Source: Flavobacteriia bacterium (lineage in GTDB: Bacteria > Bacteroidota > Bacteroidia > Flavobacteriales_D > Crocinitomicaceae). From it: a stretch of 55,395 nucleotides of DNA. The notes below the pieces were generated by a model, which had not been told where the DNA came from, ran no database searches, and saw only the letters and a list, made by a program, of their open reading frames with translations. Positions 9,395-17,380 of this stretch are shown here, one piece after another (position 1 is the stretch's first letter; the number at the start of each line of letters is the position of its first letter). Location: positions 1 to 55,395 of the forward strand of contig JACOTM010000111.1 of NCBI GenBank assembly GCA_016178305.1, read 5' to 3'. The position numbers and the translations under genes were made by a program.

Positions 9395-10345
9395 ATGAAT
9401 AGAATAATCATTGTTGCGTTGTTTGTTATGACTTCGGTTTACTTGTTTTCACAAGATAAAGTAAATACAAATAAAAAAGAAATAGCTCAAAAAGAGAGCG
9501 TTAAAAAGAAAAATGATTCTCAAAAAATAAAACCGTATCATTATGTTTCGAAAGTTAAATTAAAAACAAAAAAAACAGCAACTTATTACGCTTTATCGGA
9601 TACCAAAAAAACAGAAATAAAAATTACAGGGCCTGGTGTTCTTGAGGTTTTGTTAAGAGTTCGATTAGTTGATACTTTAACTAAAAGTAAATCGTATTAT
9701 ATCACTTATTGTATTGATAACTCCAAGGTAATGACAAAGAAAATTCCCAGCGCATTGTTATCTAAAAAAACGGTTTATACTTCCAAAATTAATGGTAAGC
9801 CTTCTATTGCAAAAAAAATAAAAATAAAAATACCTTCAGGAGTTCATCGTATTTCATTTTTAAAAGCAAGAACGAAACAAAAAATACATTCACATTACAC
9901 GTTTAAAAGTCAAAAAGAACTCCAATGGACACCCGTTTCACCAATGGTAAAATTGGAAAATGTGAACATAAAATATTTAGATAAAAATTCAACGTTGAAA
10001 GTTTTTAATCGAATATCAAAAGAAAAGAAATTCGTTTTTGAAACGAAAGATAGTATGCAATTGAAAATATTAATTAAAGCTGAATTAACAACGACGATTA
10101 ATTCAAATTCACCAATTTATTTAGAATTAAAAGAGGGAGATAAAATACTGAAAACGTATAAAGTAACAGGGAAAATATCAAAAAAAACAGAGTATTTAGA
10201 TGAAAAAAAATTAATAGCAGGAAACACGAATGTAATTTATGTAAATGTCCCAAAAGGAAAACATCAATATGAATTTAATATAGTAGATGAGAAAAAATCA
10301 GCATTAATACTTGTGTATTCAGGTTTACCAATCAAAAAAGTATAA
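9395..10345 (+). CDS. Lysine-rich secreted protein in the poly-gamma-glutamate operon
   Basis: I do not recognise a family. The first 20 residues (MNRIIIVALFVMTSVYLFSQ) are a signal peptide, so it is periplasmic or surface-exposed. The mature part (about 296 residues) has about 60 lysines, roughly one in five, clearly exceeding acidic residues, and its strand-like alternation suggests a beta-sandwich architecture (two similar halves are possible: each has a stretch ending in PSGVHRISF or PKGKHQYEF). A strongly cationic protein encoded directly after the genes for a polyanionic polymer may bind, guide or anchor it; this is inference. The ATG at 9395 is used, 10 bp after pgsW; the in-frame TTG at 9368 overlaps pgsW and would spoil the signal peptide. 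Confidence 0.7.
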   Translation: MNRIIIVALFVMTSVYLFSQDKVNTNKKEIAQKESVKKKNDSQKIKPYHYVSKVKLKTKKTATYYALSDTKKTEIKITGPGVLEVLLRVRLVDTLTKSKSYYITYCIDNSKVMTKKIPSALLSKKTVYTSKINGKPSIAKKIKIKIPSGVHRISFLKARTKQKIHSHYTFKSQKELQWTPVSPMVKLENVNIKYLDKNSTLKVFNRISKEKKFVFETKDSMQLKILIKAELTTTINSNSPIYLELKEGDKILKTYKVTGKISKKTEYLDEKKLIAGNTNVIYVNVPKGKHQYEFNIVDEKKSALILVYSGLPIKKV

Positions 10346-10363
10346 TTAATAAAACAAAACATT

Positions 10364-11077
10364 ATGAAGAAAATTGCATTATTATGTTTGATTTTAATCA
10401 GTTTGGTAATGATTAATTCATGTAAAAAGGAAGAAGGATATGGAGGTAATTGCGCGATAAGTGGTGTCTTGAAAATGAAGACTTTTACACAGAATTTCTC
10501 GCAATTTCAAAGTGAAAAAGTTGTTGCGGATGAATATGTTTACATTCAGTTTCAAGAAGGAAAAGGATATGGAGATCGTGTTAAAACAGCGTATGATGGG
10601 TCTTTTAGCTTCACTCATTTAAAAATTGGGACATATAAAATCTATGCTTACTCAGAGGATTCGACACTGATTTCACAAGATAAAGTTGCAATCATGAAAG
10701 AAGTGAAAATCACTAAAAGCAAACAATTGATTCAATTAGATGAAGGGATTATTATAAAAACGAATACGAATGTTTTGGATGAATCAAAAGTTACAGGAAA
10801 AGTAATAGCACATAAAAATGGTATTACATACACTGCAATGAATGAAAAAGTATTTTTAGTATTACAAGGAGAGGATACATATACCAAATTCGTATATACT
10901 GATAATGAAGGGAATTATAAATTTGATAAAATACCAAATGGAGTGCATCAAGTTTATGTTTATTCAAAAAATGGGGTAGATGATCCGAATGGACCATTTT
11001 CGCCAATAATACAGAATTTCACGATTGTGAACACGAATGAATTTCTACAATTACCAGTTTTCAATATTAATAAATAA
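10364..11077 (+). CDS. Lipoprotein with two repeated beta-sandwich domains
   Basis: The N-terminus is a lipoprotein signal (MKKIALLCLILISLVMINSC, Cys20 as lipid site) followed by KKEE. Two related domains follow: residues about 30-125 (ISGVLKMK ... YDGSFSFTHLKIGTYKIYAYSED) and 143-235 (VTGKVIAHK ... TDNEGNYKFDKIPNGVHQVYVYSKN). The D.xG.Y.F..I..G.Y.vyvyS pattern is that of carboxypeptidase-regulatory-like/Cna-B type sandwiches. Function is unknown; position 18 bp after the lysine-rich protein and 4 bp before the outer-membrane protein makes it part of the pgs operon. Confidence 0.75.
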   Translation: MKKIALLCLILISLVMINSCKKEEGYGGNCAISGVLKMKTFTQNFSQFQSEKVVADEYVYIQFQEGKGYGDRVKTAYDGSFSFTHLKIGTYKIYAYSEDSTLISQDKVAIMKEVKITKSKQLIQLDEGIIIKTNTNVLDESKVTGKVIAHKNGITYTAMNEKVFLVLQGEDTYTKFVYTDNEGNYKFDKIPNGVHQVYVYSKNGVDDPNGPFSPIIQNFTIVNTNEFLQLPVFNINK

Positions 11078-11081
11078 AAAG

Positions 11082-11936
11082 ATGAGGTTCTCTAAAGCTT
11101 TTGTTGTACTTCTTCTATTATTTGTGTGGTCATTTGAATTGCTGTATTCACAAGATTTGAGTTCCAATCAAAAAGTATGGTATAGTAGTTATTTTTATCT
11201 AAAACTTGGAAAAAAAAGTTATTTAGAAGATTTTGTAATTAACGGGAATGAAGTACAATCGCATTCATTTTCTTTTCTACAAAATGAAATAGCTTTTAAT
11301 TATCGAATTACTAATAATTTCACTATTTTTATTGGTGGAGCAGATTATCATTACAAATGGACTCCATCTTTTGCAGGAAAATACGACGATAAAAATGGGG
11401 AATTGAATTTATTGACATTTATTCGAGGAAGTTTTGGTTTAAAGTATAAATTTAATTTTTTAAAGTTTTTTGAACTGGATCAAAATATAGCTTTCCATAC
11501 TTATTTTCCAACATTTGAGAAATATCAATCACGAATTCTTTATAGCGCGAAAATTGAGATTAATAACCGTAAGAAATCTTTGGTGTTAATCCCTTTTTTT
11601 CAAGCTAGTTTTTATTATTATTTGAATGGGATTCCTCAATTATATTTTAATGAAGACAATACTTTTAAAGGATATTTTTCTCCCAATGGCTTGCATCGAG
11701 CTCGATATAAAATAGGTGTAAAATTTAAACCATTTAAAAAACACCCAGGAATTGGAGTTTTGTGCTATTATTCGATGCAAAAAGAATTTAATTTAAGTTT
11801 CTTGGGTGGCCATGATCTCAATATTTCCAGAAATGTTCCTATGAATTATCAAGAAAATAAAATAGATGCGTTCAATAATTATAACATATATGGAGTGCAA
11901 TTAAATTTTATTTTAAAAAAAAATAAAAAAAGATAG
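11082..11936 (+). CDS. Predicted outer-membrane beta-barrel protein, last gene of the pgs operon
   Basis: A 284-residue protein with a signal peptide (MRFSKAFVVLLLLFVWSFELLYSQ) and regularly spaced amphipathic, aromatic-rich strands (for example WYSSYFYLKLG, FTIFIGGADYHYKW, FRARYKIGVKFKPF-like segments near residue 220), ending in NIYGVQLNFILKK. This is the pattern of a small outer-membrane barrel. It starts 4 bp after the lipoprotein gene. In a Gram-negative envelope the poly-gamma-glutamate chain needs a way across the outer membrane, so a role as exporter or receptor is an attractive inference. I use the ATG at 11082; an upstream in-frame ATG at 11037 lies inside the preceding gene and would bury the signal peptide. 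Confidence 0.65.
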   Translation: MRFSKAFVVLLLLFVWSFELLYSQDLSSNQKVWYSSYFYLKLGKKSYLEDFVINGNEVQSHSFSFLQNEIAFNYRITNNFTIFIGGADYHYKWTPSFAGKYDDKNGELNLLTFIRGSFGLKYKFNFLKFFELDQNIAFHTYFPTFEKYQSRILYSAKIEINNRKKSLVLIPFFQASFYYYLNGIPQLYFNEDNTFKGYFSPNGLHRARYKIGVKFKPFKKHPGIGVLCYYSMQKEFNLSFLGGHDLNISRNVPMNYQENKIDAFNNYNIYGVQLNFILKKNKKR

Positions 11937-12100
11937 GGGTTTTATAATTCTTTAAAGTCTAAGAGGTAAGCGTATGAAATTTAAACAACAAATATATCAA
12001 ACAAACAATCGGTGTGAATACGAAGTTAACTCTCCATTAACTTCAGAATAAGTGAGTATTTTGCAATTTTCTTGGTTTTCTTATGAATAAAATCATGCCG

Positions 12101-12139
12101 AAAACTAATCAAACAGATTTAATCTGTTTGATTAGTTTT
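12101..12139. terminator. 39-bp near-perfect palindrome after the pgs operon
   Basis: Arms of 19 bases (AAAACTAATCAAACAGATT and its exact complement) around a single T. It can act as a terminator in the plus direction (arm ends in TTTT) and, since the upstream arm starts with AAAA, in the other direction too. It lies 165 bp after the last pgs-operon stop, rather far for a simple terminator. Confidence 0.65.
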
Positions 12140-12272
12140 AAAAAAGTAAAACGAAGCTAAACTATAACAAAGAAAAGTGTATTAAAGAATCATTTTAAAT
12201 AAATTAATTAATAGTAGTATTGATAATTATTTTGTAAATAATTCATAAGAATGAAATTTTTAATCACTTTAT

Positions 12273-12305
12273 AATCAAACCGATTTTAAATCGGTTTGAT
12301 TTTTT
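12273..12305 (+). terminator. Second related hairpin with T-run, upstream of the sigma gene
   Basis: Arms of 14 bases (AATCAAACCGATTT and complement) around a T, followed by six T. It differs from the 12101 hairpin by one base pair in the shared core AATCAAAC(A/C)GATTT. It ends 68 bp before the sigma-factor ATG. Confidence 0.7.
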
Positions 12306-12373
12306 AAGTTGGAGTTTAAAAAGAAATAAAGATATTTGTTTATATTTATGAATAACTAAAGATTCTAATTTTA

Positions 12374-12928
12374 ATGAGTCAGATTGAATTGTCAACAAAT
12401 ATCTTTGAACGTAGGGAGATAGTTACGAAACTATTTAAGGATTATTATGTGGATATGTGTAAGACAGCTTTTAATATCACAAAAGATAAAATGATCTCAG
12501 AAGATATTGTACAGAATGTTTTTTTGAAATTATTTAATTTGGATAAAAAAATTGTAATTGAATATCCTAAAACGTATTTAAAAAAAATGATTTTTCATGA
12601 GTCAATTGATTTTATGCGAAAAACGATAAAAGAAAATATTACAGATATTGAGCTTGAAAGAATTCATATTCCAGATGAAGAAATTTCAATTGACAAAAAT
12701 GAAAGTATTATGGCAAAAATTAATAAAGCAATCGATGAATTGCCTGATAAATGCCGACTGATTTTTGTTTTGAAAAGAAAAGAAGGATTGACCAATCAAG
12801 AAATAGCAGATGAAATGGGAATTTCAATAAAAACAGTTGAAAATCAAATGACAAAAGCTTTTAAAGTTTTAAGATTAAAATTAGATACAATTCATTTTAT
12901 ATTTTTATTATGCTTCTTTAAGTTATGA
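12374..12928 (+). CDS. ECF RNA polymerase sigma factor, FecI-like
   Basis: A 184-residue sigma-70 family factor. Region 2 spans residues about 18-75 (LFKDYYVDMCKTAFNITKD ... EDIVQNVFLKLFNL) and region 4 about 115-168 (AIDELPDKCRLIFVLKRKEGLTNQEIADEMGISIKTVENQMTKAFKVLR), the helix-turn-helix. The hydrophobic tail (IHFIFLLCFFKL) is typical of Bacteroidetes ECF factors. Its stop overlaps the start of the anti-sigma gene by 4 bases (ATGA), so the pair is translationally coupled. It should direct transcription of the TonB-receptor operon in response to a signal passed through that receptor and the FecR-like protein. Confidence 0.93.
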   Translation: MSQIELSTNIFERREIVTKLFKDYYVDMCKTAFNITKDKMISEDIVQNVFLKLFNLDKKIVIEYPKTYLKKMIFHESIDFMRKTIKENITDIELERIHIPDEEISIDKNESIMAKINKAIDELPDKCRLIFVLKRKEGLTNQEIADEMGISIKTVENQMTKAFKVLRLKLDTIHFIFLLCFFKL

Positions 12929-13902
12929 ATGAAGATAAATATACAACTCTAATCGTTAAGTATCTTACGAATGAAATTTCGCAAGAGGAAAGAGATTTGC
13001 TTGATGGTTGGATCAAAAGTTCGGATAATAATCTAGAAATATTTGAGAAATACGAATCTATTTGGAAGCTTTCTTCGGGAACAAATAATTTTGAACCTGA
13101 TTTAGAGCAAGCCTTGATTCGTTTCAACCAAAATATTCTTCAAAGAGAAAACAAAACAGCGAGAAAAAGCAAAACAATTCGATTGAAATATTGGATTGGA
13201 ACTGCAGCAAGTATTCTTTTTGTAATTGGTTTTTACTTTATGAATAATCCATCTAAATCAAGTAATAAGGTAATTGCCTTTCAGACAAGCGAAAAGGAAA
13301 ATATTTTGCCTGATGGTTCTCATATCTGGTTAAATAAAGGAACAAACATTCAATTCGATTCTATCTTTGATACACGTATTGTCGAATTGAATGGCGAAGC
13401 TTTTTTTGACGTCGAAAGAAATCCTCAAAAACCTTTTGAAATCAATTGCGCCCAATCTCATATCAAAGTGTTAGGGACTTCGTTCAATATTCGGGCATAT
13501 TCAAATGAAAAATTTGTTGAGGTAACAGTTGCATCAGGAACAGTAGAGGTTTCAAATGACAAACAAAATCAAAAAGTGAAAATTACGAAAAATCAAAAGG
13601 CTATTATCAATACACTATCAGGAGAAATCGAACTCGGTAGCGATATGCAGTTGAATGATATTTCATGGAAAAATGGAGAATTGAAGTTTGAAAATGAAAG
13701 TTTAATTCATATTGCGACTTCTCTTTCTAAGTATTTTAATACCGATATTCAAGTTACTTCTGCAATTGAGAATTGCAAATTTACATTTTCGTTTAAAAAT
13801 CCAGAATTAGATCAAATATTAACATTGTTTGAAAATTATTATCAAATTCAAAAATCATCCGATTTGAAAAAAATAATTATTTCAGGCGAGTCATGTGATT
13901 AG
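12925..13902 (+). CDS. FecR-family anti-sigma factor
   Basis: A 325-residue inner-membrane protein: cytoplasmic N-terminal anti-sigma domain (residues 1-80, with the pattern YLTNEISQEERDLLDGWI), a membrane helix at about 86-106 (YWIGTAASILFVIGFYFM) and a periplasmic FecR domain (LPDGSHIWLNKGT ... RIVELNGEAFFDVERN ... IKVLGTSFNIRAY ... VTVASGTVEV), then the C-terminal DUF4974-type region (LKFENESLIHIATSLSKYF). It restrains the preceding sigma factor and relays the signal from the receptor. It overlaps the sigma gene by 4 bases and the receptor gene by 8, so the three are coupled. Confidence 0.95.
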   Translation: MNEDKYTTLIVKYLTNEISQEERDLLDGWIKSSDNNLEIFEKYESIWKLSSGTNNFEPDLEQALIRFNQNILQRENKTARKSKTIRLKYWIGTAASILFVIGFYFMNNPSKSSNKVIAFQTSEKENILPDGSHIWLNKGTNIQFDSIFDTRIVELNGEAFFDVERNPQKPFEINCAQSHIKVLGTSFNIRAYSNEKFVEVTVASGTVEVSNDKQNQKVKITKNQKAIINTLSGEIELGSDMQLNDISWKNGELKFENESLIHIATSLSKYFNTDIQVTSAIENCKFTFSFKNPELDQILTLFENYYQIQKSSDLKKIIISGESCD

Positions 13903-16534
13903 AGCTTTTTTATTAAATATATTTTTTATACTTCTATCAAGTAATTTGATGGGGCAGAATTCTATTGATATACATGTTCGAAATGTGAAAATTGAAAAAG
14001 TGCTAAAAGAATTAAATGATAAATATAAAATTTCTTTTTTTTACAGTAATAACTTAAAGGATTTAGATAAGACCGTGTCTCTTGATTTAGAAAATGTATC
14101 TATTAATACGGCTTTAAATGAACTATTGAAAAATACAGATTTAGTTTACAAAGTTATAGGAAATCAGATACTTATAAAAAGAAAGAAAGATTTAAAAAAA
14201 GAAGAGGATGATTGGATAGTTCCCAAAAAAACACCCGTTAAAGTTCTTGCTAAATCACCCGTTAAAAACATTGTTTTGAAAAATGAAAAATATCATATTT
14301 CAGGTTATGTTAAAGATCAACAAACGGGTGAAATGCTTATAGGTGCGAAAATTTATTCGAAGCAATCAGTAGCACAAGTGATTACGGATAATTATGGTTT
14401 TTTTTCAATTGTATTGAATCAAGGCTTGAATGTCATTTATCTTCAATCAAATGGTTATTTGAATGATTCTGTAAAAATGACTATTTTCAAAGATACTTTA
14501 TTGAATTTAACGCTAAAAGCCGATGCGATATTGATTTCGCCTGTTATTATTTCAAGTGCTGAATCAAATCAATCGTTATTGGAAAATATGACAAAAACGA
14601 AAATTGATGTCGAAAAAAGAATTATCAAAGGCGCATTAAGTAATGATGATATTATTGATAATGTTCGTTTTGAAACAGGTGTAATTACCAAAAATGAAGG
14701 TTCAACAGGATATTTTGTCCGAGGAGGAAATCACGATCAAAACTTGATATTAATTGATGGAGCACCTGTTTATAATGAATCTCATTTCTTAGGCTTATTA
14801 TCTGTTTTTAATAGTTTTTCAATTAAAAAAGCATCGTTTTACAAAAGCGGAATACCTTGTGAATTTGGATCAAGGTTGTCTTCTGTGTTAGATATTCAAA
14901 TTAAAGATGGTGACCAAGAAAAAATTAAATATCATTTGTCTTTAAATCCATTTTTTATGGAATATTCTGTTGATGGACCTCTTATTAAAGGAAAATCAAC
15001 TTTTTTTGTTTCGGGTAGAAATTCATTATTCGGATTATTATATCGTCCATTTTTGAAAAATAATTTTCAAATCGAAAAAATTCGTTTTTACGATTTGAAT
15101 GCAAAGCTAACGTATAATTTAAGTAGTAAAGATAAATTTTTTCTGAGTGGGTATTTTGGGAGAGACAATTTTAATACGACTAAAAATAACCTTTCTTTAT
15201 CTCAATCTTGGGGGAATATGACTTGTTCTGCTAAGTGGAATCATGTGTATTCATCGAAACTATTTCAAAATATTCATCTCATTTTTTCAGATTATTCGTA
15301 TAATAATTTTGAAAGCTTTGATTCTTTGGAATATGCCTTGAACTCTAAAATTAAAGCATTAATTATCAAACAAAATTATTCTTATTATTATTCCAATAAG
15401 TTGAAGTTTAATTTTGGATATCAATCACAATTTCAATTTTATCAGCCAGGTAATCGTGTAATGGTTGATTCAAGTTCTAATTATCCTTTAAATCAAATAA
15501 ATTTAAGATTTAACAACACGGTTGAAAATGCAATGTTTTTGCAAAGCCAATTCAAAATCAATGAAAAAACAACATTTATAGGTGGTTTTAGAGTTTCAAA
15601 TTTCTTTCATATTGGTAAAGGAATGAACTATCAATTTTTACCTTCAAACGAAGTAGATTCAACACCTGAACAAGGAATTTACAATAATTATTTCGGATTT
15701 GAACCACGTTTTAAATTAACCAAAGAAGTGTTTAAAAACAACTTTTTTCAGTTGACTTATGACCGAACATTTCAATATCTAATGTTGGCAAGTAACTCTA
15801 TTTCAAGATCTCCAACGGATATATGGGTCCCAGTAACGAATAATGTATTGCCTCAAAGTATGGATCTTTATGGTTTAAATTATAGCCGATTTATTGATTC
15901 GAACAAATTTCAAATTGTCGTAGGAACTTATTATAAAAGAATAAATAACATTGTTGATTTTATAGATAATGCTTATCTGAAATTAAATCAATTGGTTGAA
16001 TCTCAGATAAAACAAGGTGTTTCAAAATCAATAGGGCTAGAATTTACCTTGAGTAAAATCAAAGGTAATTTTCTTTTTTCATTGAATTATATACTTGGAA
16101 AAGCAACTTACACGGTACCTGAAATAAATAATGGAGAAACATATTATGCGCCATTTCATAAAAAACATAATGGCATGGTCAACCTGAGTTATCATTTTAA
16201 AAATGGGATAGATGTTCAGTCAAATTTTGTAATTACTTCCGGAGCAAGGACAACTTTCCCTATCGCAATATATGAGATTCAAGGCAATAGTTTTACATTG
16301 TATAACCATCGAAATGCGGATCAGTTACCAATGTATATACGTTTAGATGTTTCTGTTTCATACCATCTAAAGTCTAGTAAGAAATTTGAGCAAGATTTTG
16401 TATTTTCAATTTATAATGCATTAAATCGTAAAAATCCATACAGTATAAGTTTTTCGCAATATACAAAGGTGGCATATTATAATTATTTATTGCCGATTAT
16501 ACCTTCTTTAACTTATAAATTGAATATCAAATGA
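13895..16534 (+). CDS. TonB-dependent receptor with N-terminal signalling (STN) domain
   Basis: An 879-residue outer-membrane receptor. Signal peptide at 1-20 (ending NLMGQ), STN/secretin-TonB short N-terminal domain at about 22-95 (IDIHVRNVKIEKVLKELNDKYKISFFYSNN), carboxypeptidase-like regulatory domain at about 133-215 (YHISGYVKDQQTGEMLIGAKI), TonB plug at about 225-345 (VRFETGVITKNEGSTGYFVRGGNHDQNLILIDGAPVYN) and a barrel to the C-terminus. The STN domain contacts the FecR-like protein, so uptake and gene regulation are linked. The ligand is not evident; this type with DUF4249 is usually linked with iron or other scarce-nutrient scavenging. It overlaps both neighbours by a few bases. Confidence 0.93.
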   Translation: MIRAFLLNIFFILLSSNLMGQNSIDIHVRNVKIEKVLKELNDKYKISFFYSNNLKDLDKTVSLDLENVSINTALNELLKNTDLVYKVIGNQILIKRKKDLKKEEDDWIVPKKTPVKVLAKSPVKNIVLKNEKYHISGYVKDQQTGEMLIGAKIYSKQSVAQVITDNYGFFSIVLNQGLNVIYLQSNGYLNDSVKMTIFKDTLLNLTLKADAILISPVIISSAESNQSLLENMTKTKIDVEKRIIKGALSNDDIIDNVRFETGVITKNEGSTGYFVRGGNHDQNLILIDGAPVYNESHFLGLLSVFNSFSIKKASFYKSGIPCEFGSRLSSVLDIQIKDGDQEKIKYHLSLNPFFMEYSVDGPLIKGKSTFFVSGRNSLFGLLYRPFLKNNFQIEKIRFYDLNAKLTYNLSSKDKFFLSGYFGRDNFNTTKNNLSLSQSWGNMTCSAKWNHVYSSKLFQNIHLIFSDYSYNNFESFDSLEYALNSKIKALIIKQNYSYYYSNKLKFNFGYQSQFQFYQPGNRVMVDSSSNYPLNQINLRFNNTVENAMFLQSQFKINEKTTFIGGFRVSNFFHIGKGMNYQFLPSNEVDSTPEQGIYNNYFGFEPRFKLTKEVFKNNFFQLTYDRTFQYLMLASNSISRSPTDIWVPVTNNVLPQSMDLYGLNYSRFIDSNKFQIVVGTYYKRINNIVDFIDNAYLKLNQLVESQIKQGVSKSIGLEFTLSKIKGNFLFSLNYILGKATYTVPEINNGETYYAPFHKKHNGMVNLSYHFKNGIDVQSNFVITSGARTTFPIAIYEIQGNSFTLYNHRNADQLPMYIRLDVSVSYHLKSSKKFEQDFVFSIYNALNRKNPYSISFSQYTKVAYYNYLLPIIPSLTYKLNIK

Positions 16535-17340
16535 AAAATAGCTTTAAAATTATTTTGGTTTTCTTTATAATGATTTCTTGTAAAAAGAAAGTTATAATTG
16601 ATTTAAATAGTAAAAATCCAAACTTGCCTGTTTTTTCAGGATGGATTTCTGGACAATCAGGAAATCAGGAAATCATCATTAAATCAACATCAAATTATTC
16701 TTCTAATTCTGTAGATTCGTATTTAACGACTGCAAATGTGAATTATATTGATGCTTCTTCAAGCCAATATTTTTCTTTGAATGGCAATGTTTATAAACCG
16801 AATTCAAATTTTTCATTTACCACTGGAGAGAAGTCAATTGTCATTCAATTGAATGGAAAAACATACGAGCAAAAAGTTTCCGTTTATCCTCCTGTTAATA
16901 TTGAATCAATTGAATATTATGACAATGGTGTTCCAAAAGAAAGTGGTTTATTAGTAGGATTTACTTTACCAACAGAGAAAAATTATGCCATGGCATTTGA
17001 ATTATTAGCTGATTCAACTGGTTCTGGAAATAATTATATCAGTTTAACCCCAACAATTCATTCAATGGAGTTGTTTGATAATTATATAGATGAATTTAAT
17101 GAATATGGAGATGTTGTAATTTTCAAGGAGTTATTAGACCCCAATAATACTACGATACTATATAAATTAGTTTTACATCGTATTTCAGCTGAGCAGTATA
17201 ATTATTTATTCCGAATTCAATCTTCAATGAATGACGATTTATATGCGACTCAACCATACAATCTCCCGACGATGTTTACCAATGGAGGTCTCGGGATTGT
17301 CATTGTTTCTTCAGATTCATTTTTTGAATTTACATTTTAA
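16531..17340 (+). CDS. DUF4249 family lipoprotein
   Basis: A 269-residue lipoprotein (signal MKNSFKIILVFFIMISC, Cys17). It has the DUF4249 layout: an N-terminal sandwich (LNSKNPNLPVFSGWISGQSGNQEIIIKSTSNY), a middle strand region and the C-terminal GGLGIVIVSSDSFFEFTF end. It overlaps the receptor stop by 4 bases (ATGA) and closes the sigma/anti-sigma/receptor operon. DUF4249 proteins sit next to such receptors throughout Bacteroidetes and probably form the surface or plug-associated partner of the receptor; direct function is unknown. Confidence 0.88.
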   Translation: MKNSFKIILVFFIMISCKKKVIIDLNSKNPNLPVFSGWISGQSGNQEIIIKSTSNYSSNSVDSYLTTANVNYIDASSSQYFSLNGNVYKPNSNFSFTTGEKSIVIQLNGKTYEQKVSVYPPVNIESIEYYDNGVPKESGLLVGFTLPTEKNYAMAFELLADSTGSGNNYISLTPTIHSMELFDNYIDEFNEYGDVVIFKELLDPNNTTILYKLVLHRISAEQYNYLFRIQSSMNDDLYATQPYNLPTMFTNGGLGIVIVSSDSFFEFTF

Positions 17341-17368
17341 AAATCCAAAATCTAAAATCCAAAATCTA
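17341..17368. repeat. Tandem 14-bp repeat between convergent genes
   Basis: Two exact copies of AAATCCAAAATCTA fill the short gap between the DUF4249 stop and the M13 peptidase stop. The 3' neighbour starts a third, broken copy (AAATTT). Probably simple-sequence spacer. Confidence 0.6.
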
Positions 17369-17380
17369 AAATTTCGTCAC

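Larger units (their letters stand above)
11937..12373. other. Intergenic region between the pgs operon and the ECF sigma gene, with twin hairpins
   Basis: 437 bp without a gene. It contains two separate, sequence-related palindromes (12101-12139 and 12273-12305), listed on their own. The 130 bases between them are plain AT-rich sequence. No good TAnnTTTG box is seen before the sigma-factor gene; TATATTTA at 12341-12348 is only a weak match. Confidence 0.6.

Noticed and set aside
17341-17372. CRISPR-like repeat of AAATCCAAAATCTA
   Set aside because: Only two adjacent copies without spacers; simple tandem duplication.
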